Assembly (NCBI GenBank): GCA_005880175.1
Contig: VBJR01000312.1
Location: 1 to 31,866, forward strand
Length of the DNA stretch: 31,866 bases
Source: Chloroflexota bacterium
GTDB taxonomy: Bacteria > Chloroflexota > Dormibacteria > Dormibacterales > Dormibacteraceae
Direction of reading: 5' to 3'
Part shown: one piece after another, positions 7,368 to 15,896 of the stretch
Layout of the letters: each line of letters opens with the position of its first letter
How positions within the stretch are numbered: the stretch's first letter is position 1
Made by a program: the position numbers and the translations under genes
The notes under the pieces: model-generated
Told to the model about the DNA's origin: nothing
The model's input: only the letters and a program-made list of their open reading frames with translations
The model's database searches: none

Positions 7368-7830
7368 TCAGCCGCGCTGGCCGAGCCACATGCCCAGCTG
7401 GGCCGTGTGCTCGCGGACGTGGCCCAGGTTGACGAGCAGCAGCTCGGCGAAGGAGGTCTCGCCGCGTCCCCACCGGCAGGGCCGCCGCCAGCCCTCCTCG
7501 GTCAGCGCCTCCGCCGTCGCCTGGGCCTTGCGCCGGCAGTGGGCGACATACGCCTCCAGCTCGGCCCGCGTGTAGACCCGCGCGGGCAGGACCGCGGCCG
7601 CGTGCTCCTCCGCCAGGAACGGCGCCGGTGGAGGCGTGGTAGGCGAGGTACCAGAACTCGGAGTACACCTGCAGGGCCGCCTCGTCGAGCGCGACGCCGG
7701 GATCATCCGGCGTGACCACCCACAGGTTCTCCTGCCACAGCTCGTCCGGGCACCGGCGCACGGCGTCCTCGAGCTGGTCGATCGCCGCCGCGAACCGGCG
7801 TCCGAGGGCCTCCCGCCAGGTCGTGTCCAC
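7368..7830 (-). CDS. Second DinB-like protein, frame broken near 7632
   Basis: Minus-strand gene starting at GTG 7830. The first frame reads MDTTWREALGRRF up to EFWYLAYHA. The chain then resumes in another frame with PPPAPFLAEEHAAAVLPARVY, continues through RAELEAYVAHCRRK and ends SFAELLLVNLGHVREHTAQLGMWLG. This matches DinB-family proteins that carry conserved histidines in the YHA and HVREHTAQL segments. About 20 codons (normally an aromatic-rich stretch after YHA) are missing at about 7628–7636. The remaining sequence is well conserved, so I read it as a sequence deletion rather than a decayed gene. It lies 25 bases after def, probably in one transcript with it and the ACT gene. Confidence 0.75.
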
Positions 7831-7855
7831 GCGTCGAGGCTACGCCGGTGCGCCC

Positions 7856-8344
7856 TCAGTCCGCGCCGGCGCCCGGCCGGCGGTGGATCGCCCGGGCGCC
7901 TGCCGCCCGGTCCAGGATCAGCACGCCCTCCAGGTGGTCCAGCTCGTGCTGCACCGCCCGTGCCTCGAAGCCCGCGCACCAGGCGAGCGCGGGCGCCCAC
8001 TCGGAGCGGACCACGATGCGCCGGGACCGCTTCACGTCCACCAGGTACTGCGGGATGCTCTGGCACCCCTCGCGCCCGACCTCCGAGCCGGCGCGCTCGA
8101 CGATCACGGGGTTGACGAGCAGCAGCAGGCCGTTGCCGGCCGTGGCCGCCGGGTGCACGGCGCAGTCCACCACCGCCACCCGGAGCGGCTCGCCGATCTG
8201 CGGCGCCGCCAGGCCGACGCAGCGGGGCAGCGCGCGCATGGTGTCCACCAGGTCGGCGACCAGCCGCTCGGCGTCAGCGGCGCCGGCCGGCGCGCATCGC
8301 GCCAGCAGCACCGGGTCGGGGTAGGTTCGGACCCTCCTGACCAC
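7856..8344 (-). CDS. def: Peptide deformylase
   Basis: Metallo-hydrolase that removes the formyl group from new N-termini. At 162 residues it is of normal length. Motif 1 is GLAAPQIG, motif 2 is REGCQSIP (usually EGCLS, so a Gln replaces the Leu while the metal-binding Cys stays), and motif 3 is QHELDHLEG with the HExxH metal site. The start is GTG at 8344, 10 bases after the ACT-protein stop; no clear ribosome site precedes it. It is followed by a DinB-like gene. All catalytic residues are present. Confidence 0.92.
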   Translation of the reverse strand: MVRRVRTYPDPVLLARCAPAGAADAERLVADLVDTMRALPRCVGLAAPQIGEPLRVAVVDCAVHPAATAGNGLLLLVNPVIVERAGSEVGREGCQSIPQYLVDVKRSRRIVVRSEWAPALAWCAGFEARAVQHELDHLEGVLILDRAAGARAIHRRPGAGAD

Positions 8345-8354
8345 CCGGCGCGGC

Positions 8355-8894
8355 TCAGAACGGCTCCTGGCCGATCCGCTCCACGGTCAGGCGGAGCGAC
8401 AGCTCGTCGGCGACCGCCCGCAGCGCCGCCTCCAGCGCCCGCTCGTCCACGCGCGCCGGCACGTCCACCTCGACCACGACGACGTACGTCGGCGCGCCGG
8501 CGTCGTCCCGGCTGCACGACATGTCGCGGATGCTCGCCCCGTGGCCGGCCAGCACGTCCGCGACCGCCGCCACGATGCCGATGCGGTCGGGGCCGTGCAG
8601 CCGCAGCACGTGCGTCGCCGTCCCCTCGGGCTCGGACGCAGCCACCGGCCACACGTCCAGGTGCACGTCGAGCGCCGCCGTCCGGGCCAGCAGGTGGCGC
8701 CGGATCGTCTCCGCGCCGCCCCCGGCCCCGGCCGGCGCCGAGAACTCCAGGACCATCGCGAAGTGGCCCCGGAGCAGGCTCGTCGTCACGTCCTCCAGGT
8801 TGCAGCCGAGCTCCGACAGGCCGCCCGCGACCGCCGCCACGATGCCCGGCCGGTCCACCCCGATCAGCGCCAGCGCGTAGTGGTTGCCATCCAC
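8355..8894 (-). CDS. Two-ACT-domain regulatory protein (GcvR-like)
   Basis: A 179-residue protein made of two ACT domains. The first begins ALALIGVDRPGIVAAVAGGL and the second begins HVLRLHGPDRIGIVAAVADVL. Both have the G-DRPGIV/G-DRIGIV turn where small effectors such as amino acids bind. GcvR-type proteins of this layout modulate glycine-cleavage gene control in proteobacteria, but the effector and partner here are unknown. The start is GTG 8894, only 20 bases from the oppositely directed nfeD start, so the two genes share a very short divergent promoter region. First gene of the minus-strand trio ACT–def–dinB-like. Confidence 0.85.
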   Translation of the reverse strand: MDGNHYALALIGVDRPGIVAAVAGGLSELGCNLEDVTTSLLRGHFAMVLEFSAPAGAGGGAETIRRHLLARTAALDVHLDVWPVAASEPEGTATHVLRLHGPDRIGIVAAVADVLAGHGASIRDMSCSRDDAGAPTYVVVVEVDVPARVDERALEAALRAVADELSLRLTVERIGQEPF

Positions 8895-8914
8895 CCGACG
8901 TACTATGCAAACAA
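8895..8914. promoter_or_regulatory. Twenty-base divergent start region, leaderless transcripts likely
   Basis: Only 20 bases separate the GTG of the ACT gene (minus) from the ATG of nfeD (plus). TACTAT at 8901–8906 is a good -10 for nfeD, nine bases before its ATG, and its complement can serve the other direction. Neither gene has room for a ribosome site, so both mRNAs are probably leaderless. Confidence 0.45.
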
Positions 8915-10099
8915 ATGCCAGGCGGCCGGTTCTGGCTCACCGCTGCGGCCGCGACCATCGCCCTGCTCGCGAGCGGCGTCGTGAACACCGCCGCGGCCGG
9001 AAGCGATGTGCCCACCGTCGTCACCGCCTCGCTCGACGGCGAGATCGACTCCGCCAGCTCGGCCTACCTCGCGCAGGCGATCGGCCGCGCCGAGGCCGCG
9101 CACGCGTCCGCGTTCGTCCTGCTGATGAACACGCCCGGCGGCATCTCCACTTCGATGGACGAGATGGTGGCCGCCCTGCTCAACGCGCACGTGCCGACGA
9201 TCGTGTACGTCACCCCGGCCGGCGCCCGGGGAGACTCCGCCGGGCTGTTCGTCGCCCAGGCCGCGGACGTGGTCGCGATGGCGCCCGGCACGAACATCGG
9301 GTCGGCGCACCCGATCGACGCCAGCGGCGGCAACATCGGCGGCGAGCTGGAGCAGAAGGTGGTCAACGACGCGGTGGCGCGCATCCGCGACCTGGCGGCC
9401 AGCCACGGCCGCAACGCCGACTGGTGCGAGCAGGCCGTCCGCCAGAGCGTCAACGTGGACGCGCCGCAGGCGGTCAGCCTGCACGTGGCGGACCTGCAGG
9501 CCGCCGACCTGCCGGCGCTGCTGGCGGCGGTGGACGGCCGCGAGCTGGTGCGGCCGCACGGCGGCCAGGAGGCGTTCCACGTGGCCGGCGCCGTGGTCCA
9601 CGAGGACGCGATGCCGCTCCCGCTGCGGTTCCTGCAGCTGATCCTGGATCCCAACGTCGCGTACGTCCTGCTGCTGCTCGCGATCTTCGGGCTGCTGGGC
9701 GAGGTGACGATGCCGGGCGCGATCCTGCCGGGCGTCGTCGGCGCGATCAGCGCCATCCTGGCCCTGCTCGCGCTCAGCAGCCTGCCGATCAACATCGCCG
9801 GCGCCCTCCTGGTGCTGCTGGCGTTCGTCCTGTTCGTCATCGACATCAAGGCGCCGTCGCACGGCGTGCTGACCGCCGGCGGGATCTTGTCGCTGGTGCT
9901 GGGCTCCGCCTTCCTGTTCAACACGGGCCCGATCGGCGGCGTCGCGCTCAGCCCGTTCCTGATCGTGGGCGCCGGGCTGGCCTGCGCCGGCTTCTTCGGC
10001 TTCCTGGTCGGCAAGGCGGTCGGCGCTCGCCGGCGGCCCGCCTACGATATGACGGTCCAGGCCGCCGCCCGGCCGGCCGACCGTGAGGAGATGAGGTGA
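8915..10099 (+). CDS. nfeD: NfeD-family membrane serine protease
   Basis: Membrane protease of the ClpP/crotonase-like NfeD1b type, usually paired with a stomatin/slipin. The 394-residue protein has a signal or anchor helix at the N-terminus (FWLTAAAATIALLASGVV). A protease domain follows with MNTPGGISTSMDEM and the serine-containing GARGDSAGLFVAQAADVVAM. From about residue 235 come four or more membrane helices (VAYVLLLLAIFGLLGEV, the ILALLALSS region, ALLVLLAFVLFVIDI, FLIVGAGLACAGFFGFLVG). The usual C-terminal OB-fold is missing; the chain ends about 25 residues after the last helix. It may be a naturally short form. Its stop overlaps the start of the slipin gene, as expected for this partner pair. 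Confidence 0.88.
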   Translation: MPGGRFWLTAAAATIALLASGVVNTAAAGSDVPTVVTASLDGEIDSASSAYLAQAIGRAEAAHASAFVLLMNTPGGISTSMDEMVAALLNAHVPTIVYVTPAGARGDSAGLFVAQAADVVAMAPGTNIGSAHPIDASGGNIGGELEQKVVNDAVARIRDLAASHGRNADWCEQAVRQSVNVDAPQAVSLHVADLQAADLPALLAAVDGRELVRPHGGQEAFHVAGAVVHEDAMPLPLRFLQLILDPNVAYVLLLLAIFGLLGEVTMPGAILPGVVGAISAILALLALSSLPINIAGALLVLLAFVLFVIDIKAPSHGVLTAGGILSLVLGSAFLFNTGPIGGVALSPFLIVGAGLACAGFFGFLVGKAVGARRRPAYDMTVQAAARPADREEMR

Positions 10100-10905
10100 T
10101 GGACCCGATCGCTGCCGTGGTCCTGGTCGTCGTGGTGGTGCTGCTGCTGCTCATCGCGTGGGGCAGCATCCGCATCGCGCGGGAGTACGAGCGGGGCGTC
10201 GTGTTCCGCCTGGGCCGTCTGATCGACCTCAAGGGGCCCGGCATCTTCTTCATCCTCCCGTTCGGGGTCGACCGCCTGACGAAGGTGGACCTGCGCGTGA
10301 TCGCCCAGGACGTGCCCACGCAGGAGGTGGTCACGCTCGACAACGTGACCGTCAAGGTCAACGCCGTCGTGTTCTTCCAGGTCGTGGACGCTCGCGCCGC
10401 CATCACCCGGGTGTTCTCCTACGCGAACGCCACGATGCTGATCTCGCAGACCACGCTCCGCTCGGTCCTCGGCCAGTCCAGCCTCGACGAGCTGCTGGCC
10501 GGCCGCGACAAGATCAGCGTGCAGCTCCAGCAGATCATCGACCAGCACACCGAGCCGTGGGGCATCAAGGTGCGCAACGTCGAGGTCAAGTACGTGGAGC
10601 TCCCCGCGGGCATGCAGCGGGCGCTGGCCCGCCAGGCGGAGGCGGAGCGCGAGAAGCGGGCCAAGATCATCGCCGCCGAGGGCGAGTTCCAGGCCGCGCA
10701 GAAGCTGACGGACGCGGCCCACGTCATGTCGACGCAGCCCGCCGCCCTGGCCCTGCGCTACATGCAGACGCTCCTCGACCTGGGCGTGGACAAGAACACG
10801 ACGATCGTCTTCCCGATCCCGGTGGAGCTGATCAGGCCGCTGCTGGAAGGGGCCGCCCGGGCGCCCGACGGCGCTCGCGTGCCGGCCGAGCGTGACCGCG
10901 CGTAG
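10099..10905 (+). CDS. Slipin / stomatin-like SPFH-domain protein
   Basis: Membrane-scaffold protein that works with NfeD. The 268-residue protein has an N-terminal hydrophobic hairpin (VVLVVVVVLLLLIAW), then the SPFH domain starting IAREYERGVVFRLGRLIDLKG and including LPFGVDRLTKVDLRV and VPTQEVVTLDNVTVKV. A charged coiled-coil segment (ARQAEAEREKRAKIIAAEGE) and a conserved C-terminal TTIVFPIPVELI follow. ATG 10099 is preferred over GTG 10096 because GAGGAG at 10085–10090 is eight bases away. It overlaps the nfeD stop. Confidence 0.94.
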   Translation: MDPIAAVVLVVVVVLLLLIAWGSIRIAREYERGVVFRLGRLIDLKGPGIFFILPFGVDRLTKVDLRVIAQDVPTQEVVTLDNVTVKVNAVVFFQVVDARAAITRVFSYANATMLISQTTLRSVLGQSSLDELLAGRDKISVQLQQIIDQHTEPWGIKVRNVEVKYVELPAGMQRALARQAEAEREKRAKIIAAEGEFQAAQKLTDAAHVMSTQPAALALRYMQTLLDLGVDKNTTIVFPIPVELIRPLLEGAARAPDGARVPAERDRA

Positions 10906-10919
10906 TAGGCTGGGCGGCG

Positions 10920-11303
10920 ATGGACTGGGTCGGCATGTTCGTGCCGCGCAACCCGTTCAAGAAGCCGGCGCCGTTCGAGAGCCTGAACGAGCCGGACGAG
11001 GACGACCTGGAGCGGCTGGCCGAGCTGCGCGAGCAGGGCTCGCGGCTCCACCTGCCGCACCCCGTGCGCGGCTTCCTCGTATTCGACGCGGAGACGCCGG
11101 CGCGCCACGCGGCCGAGCAGCTCCGCAAGGAGGCCTACCGCTGCACGATCCGGGCCGCCCAGGACGGCTCCTGGACCGTCACCGCGATCATGCAGGTCGT
11201 GCCCACGCCCGGCGCCATCCAGAAGCTCCGGGAGCAGTTGGAGCAGATCAGCGCGTCGTACCAGGGCAGCTACCGCGGCTGGGATGCCCCCGTCGTTTAC
11301 TGA
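10920..11303 (+). CDS. RraB-like protein (regulator of RNase E activity B family)
   Basis: A 127-residue soluble protein. The second half (about residues 55–125) has the RraB-domain pattern: a helix with AAEQLRKEAYRCTIR, strand WTVTAIMQVVPT, helix GAIQKLREQLEQISASYQG and a final GWDAPVV. In enterobacteria RraB binds and inhibits RNase E; whether that holds here is unknown. It starts at ATG 10920, 14 bases after the slipin stop, and its last 20 bases overlap the pgeF start. A related fold in other small proteins cannot be excluded. Confidence 0.72.
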   Translation: MDWVGMFVPRNPFKKPAPFESLNEPDEDDLERLAELREQGSRLHLPHPVRGFLVFDAETPARHAAEQLRKEAYRCTIRAAQDGSWTVTAIMQVVPTPGAIQKLREQLEQISASYQGSYRGWDAPVVY

Positions 11304-12015
11304 GCTCCCCGCCACCATCCTGCGCATCCCGGGCCTCGCGACCGAGCCGGGGCTGCTGCACGGCTTCTCGACCCTCGCGATGGGCAGCATGCGGCTGCCC
11401 GCCCCCGGCGCCGACCCGCTGACGCCCGCGCGCCTGGCGTTCGCCGCCGCCCTGGGCCTGGACGGCGCCCGCCTCTCCGTGGCCGGCGGCGTGCACGGCG
11501 CCGAGGTGGCGCGCGTGGACGAGCCGTCCGGCGCGGTCCGGGGCCACGACGCGGTCGTCACCGACCGCCCGGGCCTGCCCCTGCTGGCGACGTTCGCCGA
11601 CTGCTACCCCGTCCTGCTGTTCGACCCGGTGCGCCGGGCGCTGGCGCTGGTCCACGCCGGCTGGCGGGGCACCGCCGCGGGCATCGCCGGACGGGCGGTC
11701 GAGGCGCTGCGGCGCGAGTACGGCTGCCGGCCGGCCGACGTGGTGGCCGGCGTCGGGCCCGGCATCTGCGGCAGCTGCTACGAGGTGGGGTGGGAGGTCG
11801 CCGAGCGGTTCGGCCCGACGTGCGTCCGCCCGTCGCCGGCGGGCCGGCACCTCCTCGACCTGGCGGCCGCCAACCTCGCCCAGCTGGAGGCGGCCGGGGT
11901 GCCGCCCGACCGCGTGCACGTGCACGGCGCCTGCACGCGCGAGAGCGACGTCCTGCCCTCGCACCGGCGGGCGCCCGACGGGAACCGGTTCGCGTGCATC
12001 GCCGCGATCAGGTAG
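11284..12015 (+). CDS. pgeF: PgeF / YlmD-type laccase-domain protein
   Basis: A 243-residue protein of the multicopper-polyphenol-oxidase (DUF152) family, implicated in peptidoglycan editing or purine nucleoside cleavage. Metal and active-site residues are all visible: HGAEV, ADCYPVLL, HAGWRGT, GPGICGSCYEVG and the end CTRESDVLPSHRRAPDGNR. It overlaps the preceding gene by 20 bases and the following yggS by 22, so the three are translationally coupled. The pgeF–yggS–yggT order next to division genes is widespread in Gram-positive and Chloroflexota-like genomes. Confidence 0.92.
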   Translation: MPPSFTELPATILRIPGLATEPGLLHGFSTLAMGSMRLPAPGADPLTPARLAFAAALGLDGARLSVAGGVHGAEVARVDEPSGAVRGHDAVVTDRPGLPLLATFADCYPVLLFDPVRRALALVHAGWRGTAAGIAGRAVEALRREYGCRPADVVAGVGPGICGSCYEVGWEVAERFGPTCVRPSPAGRHLLDLAAANLAQLEAAGVPPDRVHVHGACTRESDVLPSHRRAPDGNRFACIAAIR

Positions 12016-12650
12016 CCGCGAACCTGGCCGCCGTCCGGGCCCGGATCGAGCGGGCGGGCGGCGACCCCGGCGCCGTCACGATCGTCGCCGTCACCAAGGG
12101 CCAGCCAGCCGAGGCCTGCCGGGCGGCGGTCGAGGCGGGGCTGACGGTGCTCGGCGAGAACCGGGTGCAGGAGGCTCTGGACAAGATGGACGAGGTGCCG
12201 GGCGCCGCGTGGCACCTGATCGGCCACCTGCAGACCAACAAGGCGCGCCACGCCGGCCGGTTCGCGCTCGTCCAGTCGCTGGACTCGGTGCGCCTGGCCG
12301 AGGCCCTGGCCGCCCGGGGCCGGACCGCCGCGCTGCTGGAGGTCAACGTGGCCCGGGAGCCGCAGAAGCACGGGGTGGCGCCCGAGGCCGCGGTCGCGAC
12401 GGCGGCCGCCGTCGCCGGGCTGGTGGAGCTGCGTGGCCTGATGGGCATGGGGCCCGCGAGCGGCGACCCCCGGCCCGCGTTCGCCGAGCTGCGCCGCCTG
12501 CGCGACGAGGCGGAGCAGCGCCTGGGCCGCCCGCTGCCGGTCCTCTCGATGGGCATGAGCGCGGACCTGGAGGCCGCCGTGGCCGAGGGCTCGACCATGG
12601 TCCGGATCGGCCGCGCGCTGCTCGGCGAGCGGGGTCCGCACACGGCCTGA
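11994..12650 (+). CDS. yggS: PLP homeostasis protein YggS/YlmE
   Basis: Single-domain PLP-binding protein resembling the barrel of alanine racemase, involved in B6 and amino-acid balance. The 218-residue protein shows the PLP lysine in VTIVAVTKGQ, then LGENRVQEALDKM, WHLIGHLQTNKAR, a ...PQKHGV segment, the MGMGP turn and LSMGMSADLEAAVAEGSTMVRIG. GTG 11994 is taken as start, giving VHRRDQVAANLAAVRARI, close to the family start. It overlaps pgeF by 22 bases. Confidence 0.92.
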   Translation: MHRRDQVAANLAAVRARIERAGGDPGAVTIVAVTKGQPAEACRAAVEAGLTVLGENRVQEALDKMDEVPGAAWHLIGHLQTNKARHAGRFALVQSLDSVRLAEALAARGRTAALLEVNVAREPQKHGVAPEAAVATAAAVAGLVELRGLMGMGPASGDPRPAFAELRRLRDEAEQRLGRPLPVLSMGMSADLEAAVAEGSTMVRIGRALLGERGPHTA

Positions 12651-12697
12651 CCCCCACGGTTACGACCGGCCCGCCGCGGGTACGCTTCTCATCGAAG

Positions 12698-12940
12698 ATG
12701 GTCATCGTTCTGGAGCTCGTCCTGTACGCCTTCATGGCGTGCCTGCTGATCCGGGCAGTGTTCAGCTGGTTCGAGCCCTATCCCAAGAACCGCGTCCACC
12801 GCCTCACGTTCGACGTGACAGAGCCGTTCCTGTCCCCCGTGCGGCGGCTGGTGCCGCCGATCGGCGGCTTCGACATCGCGTTCCTGCTCGTGTTCATCGC
12901 GGTGTCGATGGTGCTGTCGCTGGTTCAGCGGTCGTTCTGA
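12698..12940 (+). CDS. yggT: YggT-family membrane protein
   Basis: An 80-residue protein with two membrane helices, VIVLELVLYAFMACLLIRAVFSWF-type at the N-terminus and FDIAFLLVFIAVSMVLSLV at the C-terminus. They flank the conserved loop FDVTEPFLSPVRRLVPPIGG. That loop is the YggT signature; the family is linked to division and osmotic tolerance. ATG 12698, 47 bases after yggS. Promoter hexamers for the ileS leader begin just after its stop. Confidence 0.9.
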   Translation: MVIVLELVLYAFMACLLIRAVFSWFEPYPKNRVHRLTFDVTEPFLSPVRRLVPPIGGFDIAFLLVFIAVSMVLSLVQRSF

Positions 12941-12945
12941 GCCGG

Positions 12946-12951
12946 TAGACT
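12946..12951 (+). promoter_or_regulatory. Possible -10 element for the ileS leader
   Basis: TAGACT lies about 12 bases before the first paired segment of the T-box leader. No convincing -35 was found 16–18 bases upstream. The location fits, but the evidence is weak. Confidence 0.3.
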
Positions 12952-12959
12952 TAGAAGCC

Positions 12960-13157
12960 TCCTCGGCGACGAGGGAGACAGGTAGGCGCGTCACAGCCGC
13001 CGACAGAGAGCCCGCGATGGTGAGATGCGGGCGGCGACCACGAGCCGAGATCACTCCTGAGCCGAACCCCCGAACGAGCGCCCGGTGACAGCCGGGAATC
13101 TGGGTGGTACCGCGGGCTGCGGCGCAGCTCGTCCCAGAGTCCGAGCACAGGAGGACG
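12960..13157 (+). ncRNA. T-box riboswitch, Ile-specific, translational type
   Basis: tRNA-sensing leader of ileS. It contains GGCGACGAGGGAGAC near the 5' end, the AGAGAG block followed by CCCGC...GCGGG (about 13001–13031), and the specifier segment GAGATCACTCCTGAG with ATC, an isoleucine codon, at 13050–13052. It also has the T-box itself, GGGTGGTACCGCGGG, at 13102–13116 whose TGGT binds the uncharged tRNA end. No T-run terminator precedes the gene. Instead an AGGAGG at 13149–13154 is the likely sequestered element, so control is probably at translation, as known for actinobacterial ileS leaders. Confidence 0.93.
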
Positions 13158-15885
13158 ATGCGCATGCAGACGAAGAGAGCGTTCGCGGAGGTCACGGCCC
13201 GGCCGAACCTGCCCGAGCTGGAGCGCGAGATCGCCGAGCTCTGGGAGCGGGAGGGCACGTTCGCCGCCAGCCTGGCCCAGCGCCGGGAGGCGCCGCGCTG
13301 GGTCTTCTACGAGGGGCCGCCGACGGCGAACGGCAAGCCGGGCACGCACCACGTGCTGGCCCGCGCGTTCAAGGACCTGTTCCCGCGCTACCGCACGATG
13401 AAGGGCTCCCTCGTGGAGCGCAAGGCGGGCTGGGACACGCACGGCCTGCCCGTCGAGCTGGAGGTCGAGAGGAAGCTCGGCATCTCCGGCAAGCAGCAGA
13501 TCGAGGAGTTCGGCATCGAGCGCTTCAACGAGCTCTGCCGGGCCAGCGTGTACGAGTACGTGGACGCCTGGACCGAGATGTCCAGGCGCATGGGGTTCTG
13601 GCAGGACTACGAGCACGCGTACTGGACGCTGACGCCGGACTACATCCAGTCCGTGTGGTGGGCCCTCAAGACGATGTGGGACCGGGGCCTCGTCTACAAG
13701 GGGTTCCGGGTGGCGCCGTACTGCCCGCGCTGCATGACGCCGCTGTCGAGCCACGAGCTGGCGCAGGGCTACGTGGACGACGTCGCCGACCCCAGCGTCT
13801 ACGTGCGCTTCCGGCTGAAGAACGACCCGACCACGAGCATCCTGGCCTGGACGACGACGCCCTGGACGCTGCCGGGCAACGTCGCCCTGGCGGTGGGGGC
13901 GGACGTCCCGTATGTCAAGGTCCGGCAGGGCGACGAGTATTTGATCCTCGCCGAGGCGCGGCGCGAGGTGCTGGAGGGCGAGTACGAGGTGGTGGACCGC
14001 ATGACGGGCGCCGACCTCGTGGACCTGGACTACGAGCCGCTGTACACGTACCTGCCCCCGAAGGAGCGGGCCTGGTACGTCGTCGCGGCCGACTTCGTCT
14101 CCACCGATGACGGCACGGGCGTCGTCCACACCGCGGCCGCGTACGGCGCCGACGACCTGCGCCTGGCCCAGGAGAAGGGCATCCCGGTCCGCCACACGGT
14201 GGACCTGCGCGGCCGCTTCCTGCCCGAGGTCGAGAAGTTCGCGGGCGTGTTCGTCAAGGAGGCGGACCCGCTGGTCGTCGACGACCTGCGCGAGCGCGGC
14301 CTGCTCTACAAGGCCGAGGAGATCAGGCACACGTACCCGTTCTGCTGGCGGTGCGACACCACGCTGATCTACTACGCGCTCGACTCGTGGTACATCCGCA
14401 CGACCGACTTCAAGGACGAGCTGGTCGCGCAGAACCAGGCCACCAGCTGGACGCCGGCGTACGTCAAGAACGGGCGGATGGGCGACTGGCTCGCGAACAA
14501 CGTGGACTGGGCGATCTCCCGGACGCGGTACTGGGGCACGCCGCTGCCATTCTGGGTGTGCGAGTCGTGCGGCGTCCAGCGCTGCGTCGCCTCGGCCGTG
14601 GTTCGACTCGGGCGCGATGCCGTACGCCCAGCGCGGCTACCCGCGGCAGGGCGGGTCCGAGTTCGAGGTCACGTTCCCCGCCGACTTCATCTGCGAGGCG
14701 CTCGACCAGACCCGGGGCTGGTTCTACTCGCTGCTGGCCGAGGGCACGATCCTGTTCGGCCGGAACGCCTACAAGAACGTGATCTGCCTGGGCCTGGTGC
14801 TCGACCCGAAGGGCCGCAAGGCCAGCAAGTCGCGCGGCAACGTGCTGGACCCGAACTACCTGTTCGACACGTTCGGCGCCGACGCGCTGCGCTGGTTCTT
14901 CTACGTCAACCCGGTCGGCGAGAACTACCGGACGGGCGAGCCGGCGCTGCAGCAGGTCGTCCGCCAGTTCCTGCTCACGCTCTGGAACGTGTACTCGTTC
15001 TTCGTGATGTACGCGAACATCGACGGGTTCGCGCCCGGCCGGGAGGCGCCCGTCCCCCTGGCCGAGCGGTCGGTGCTCGACCGCTGGGTGCTGTCGCGGC
15101 TCAGCCACCTGGTGGAGACGGTGGACGGCGCGCTGGACCGGTACGACGTCAACGGCGCGGCCCGGCCGATCCAGGAGTTCGTCGAGGACCTGTCCAACTG
15201 GTACGTGCGGCGCTCCCGGCGCCGGTTCTGGAAGGCGAAGTCGGACGCCGACAAGCTCGCCGCCCACCAGACGCTGTACGAGACGCTGGTCACCGTGGCC
15301 CGGCTGCTGGCGCCGTTCACGCCGTTCGTCTCCGAGGCGATCCACCGCAACCTGGCCGAGGGCCGGAGCGTGCACCTGGCCGACTTCCCGGTAGCGGACG
15401 AGGGGGCGCGCGACCGCGCGCTCGAGGAGGAGATGGCGCAGGCTCGCGCCGCCGTCCAGGCGGGGCTGGCCCGGCGGGACGAGGCGCGCATCAAGGTGCG
15501 GCAGCCGCTGCGGTCGTTCACCGTCACCCGCGAGCTGGTGCCCGAGGTGGCCGCGATCGTCCGCGACGAGCTGAACGTGAAGGAGCTGCGGCTCGGCGAG
15601 GAGCAGGCGCTCGACACCACGATCACCGAGGAGCTGCGGATCGAGGGCATGGCCCGCGACGCCGTGCGCCTGGTGCAGGAACTGCGCAAGCGCAGCGGCC
15701 TCCAGGTCGAGGACCGCATCCGGCTTCGCTACGATGGCGGTCCAGAGTGGCAGCGCGTGTTCGAGCGGTACGGCGATACCATCGCCGCCGAGACGCTGGC
15801 GGTCGAGGTGCGGGAGGGCCGCGCTGAGGACCTGGACGGTGATACCGAAGGAGGTGGACTCTGGATCGGGCTGAAGCGGGCGTAA
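13158..15885 (+). CDS. ileS: Isoleucyl-tRNA synthetase, frame broken near 14595
   Basis: Charges tRNA-Ile; preceded by an isoleucine T-box. The first frame (to about 14590) has the HIGH-type motif GTHH in PTANGKPGTHHVLARA, the editing domain with AWTTTPWTLPGN and the WAISRTRYWGTPLPFWVCESCG segment. The second frame (about 14600–15885) starts at WFDSGAMPYA, has the KMSKS-type GRKASKSRGNVLDP and the anticodon-binding domain. About 45–50 codons normally lying between (second zinc knuckle and the V-E-V-I-D-V stretch) are absent. The sequence is of the eukaryote-like IleS2 class. Such a break in an essential gene suggests an assembly deletion. Start: ATG 13158 lies 3 bases after AGGAGG and ATG 13164 lies 9 bases after, so 13164 may be the true start. 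Confidence 0.93.
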
Positions 15886-15896
15886 CGGGCCCGGCC

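Noticed and set aside
7712..8914. Apparent 5' extension of nfeD through the def and ACT region
   Set aside because: The extension is antisense to two clear genes and rich in Arg/Pro; the membrane-leader start at 8915 fits the family.
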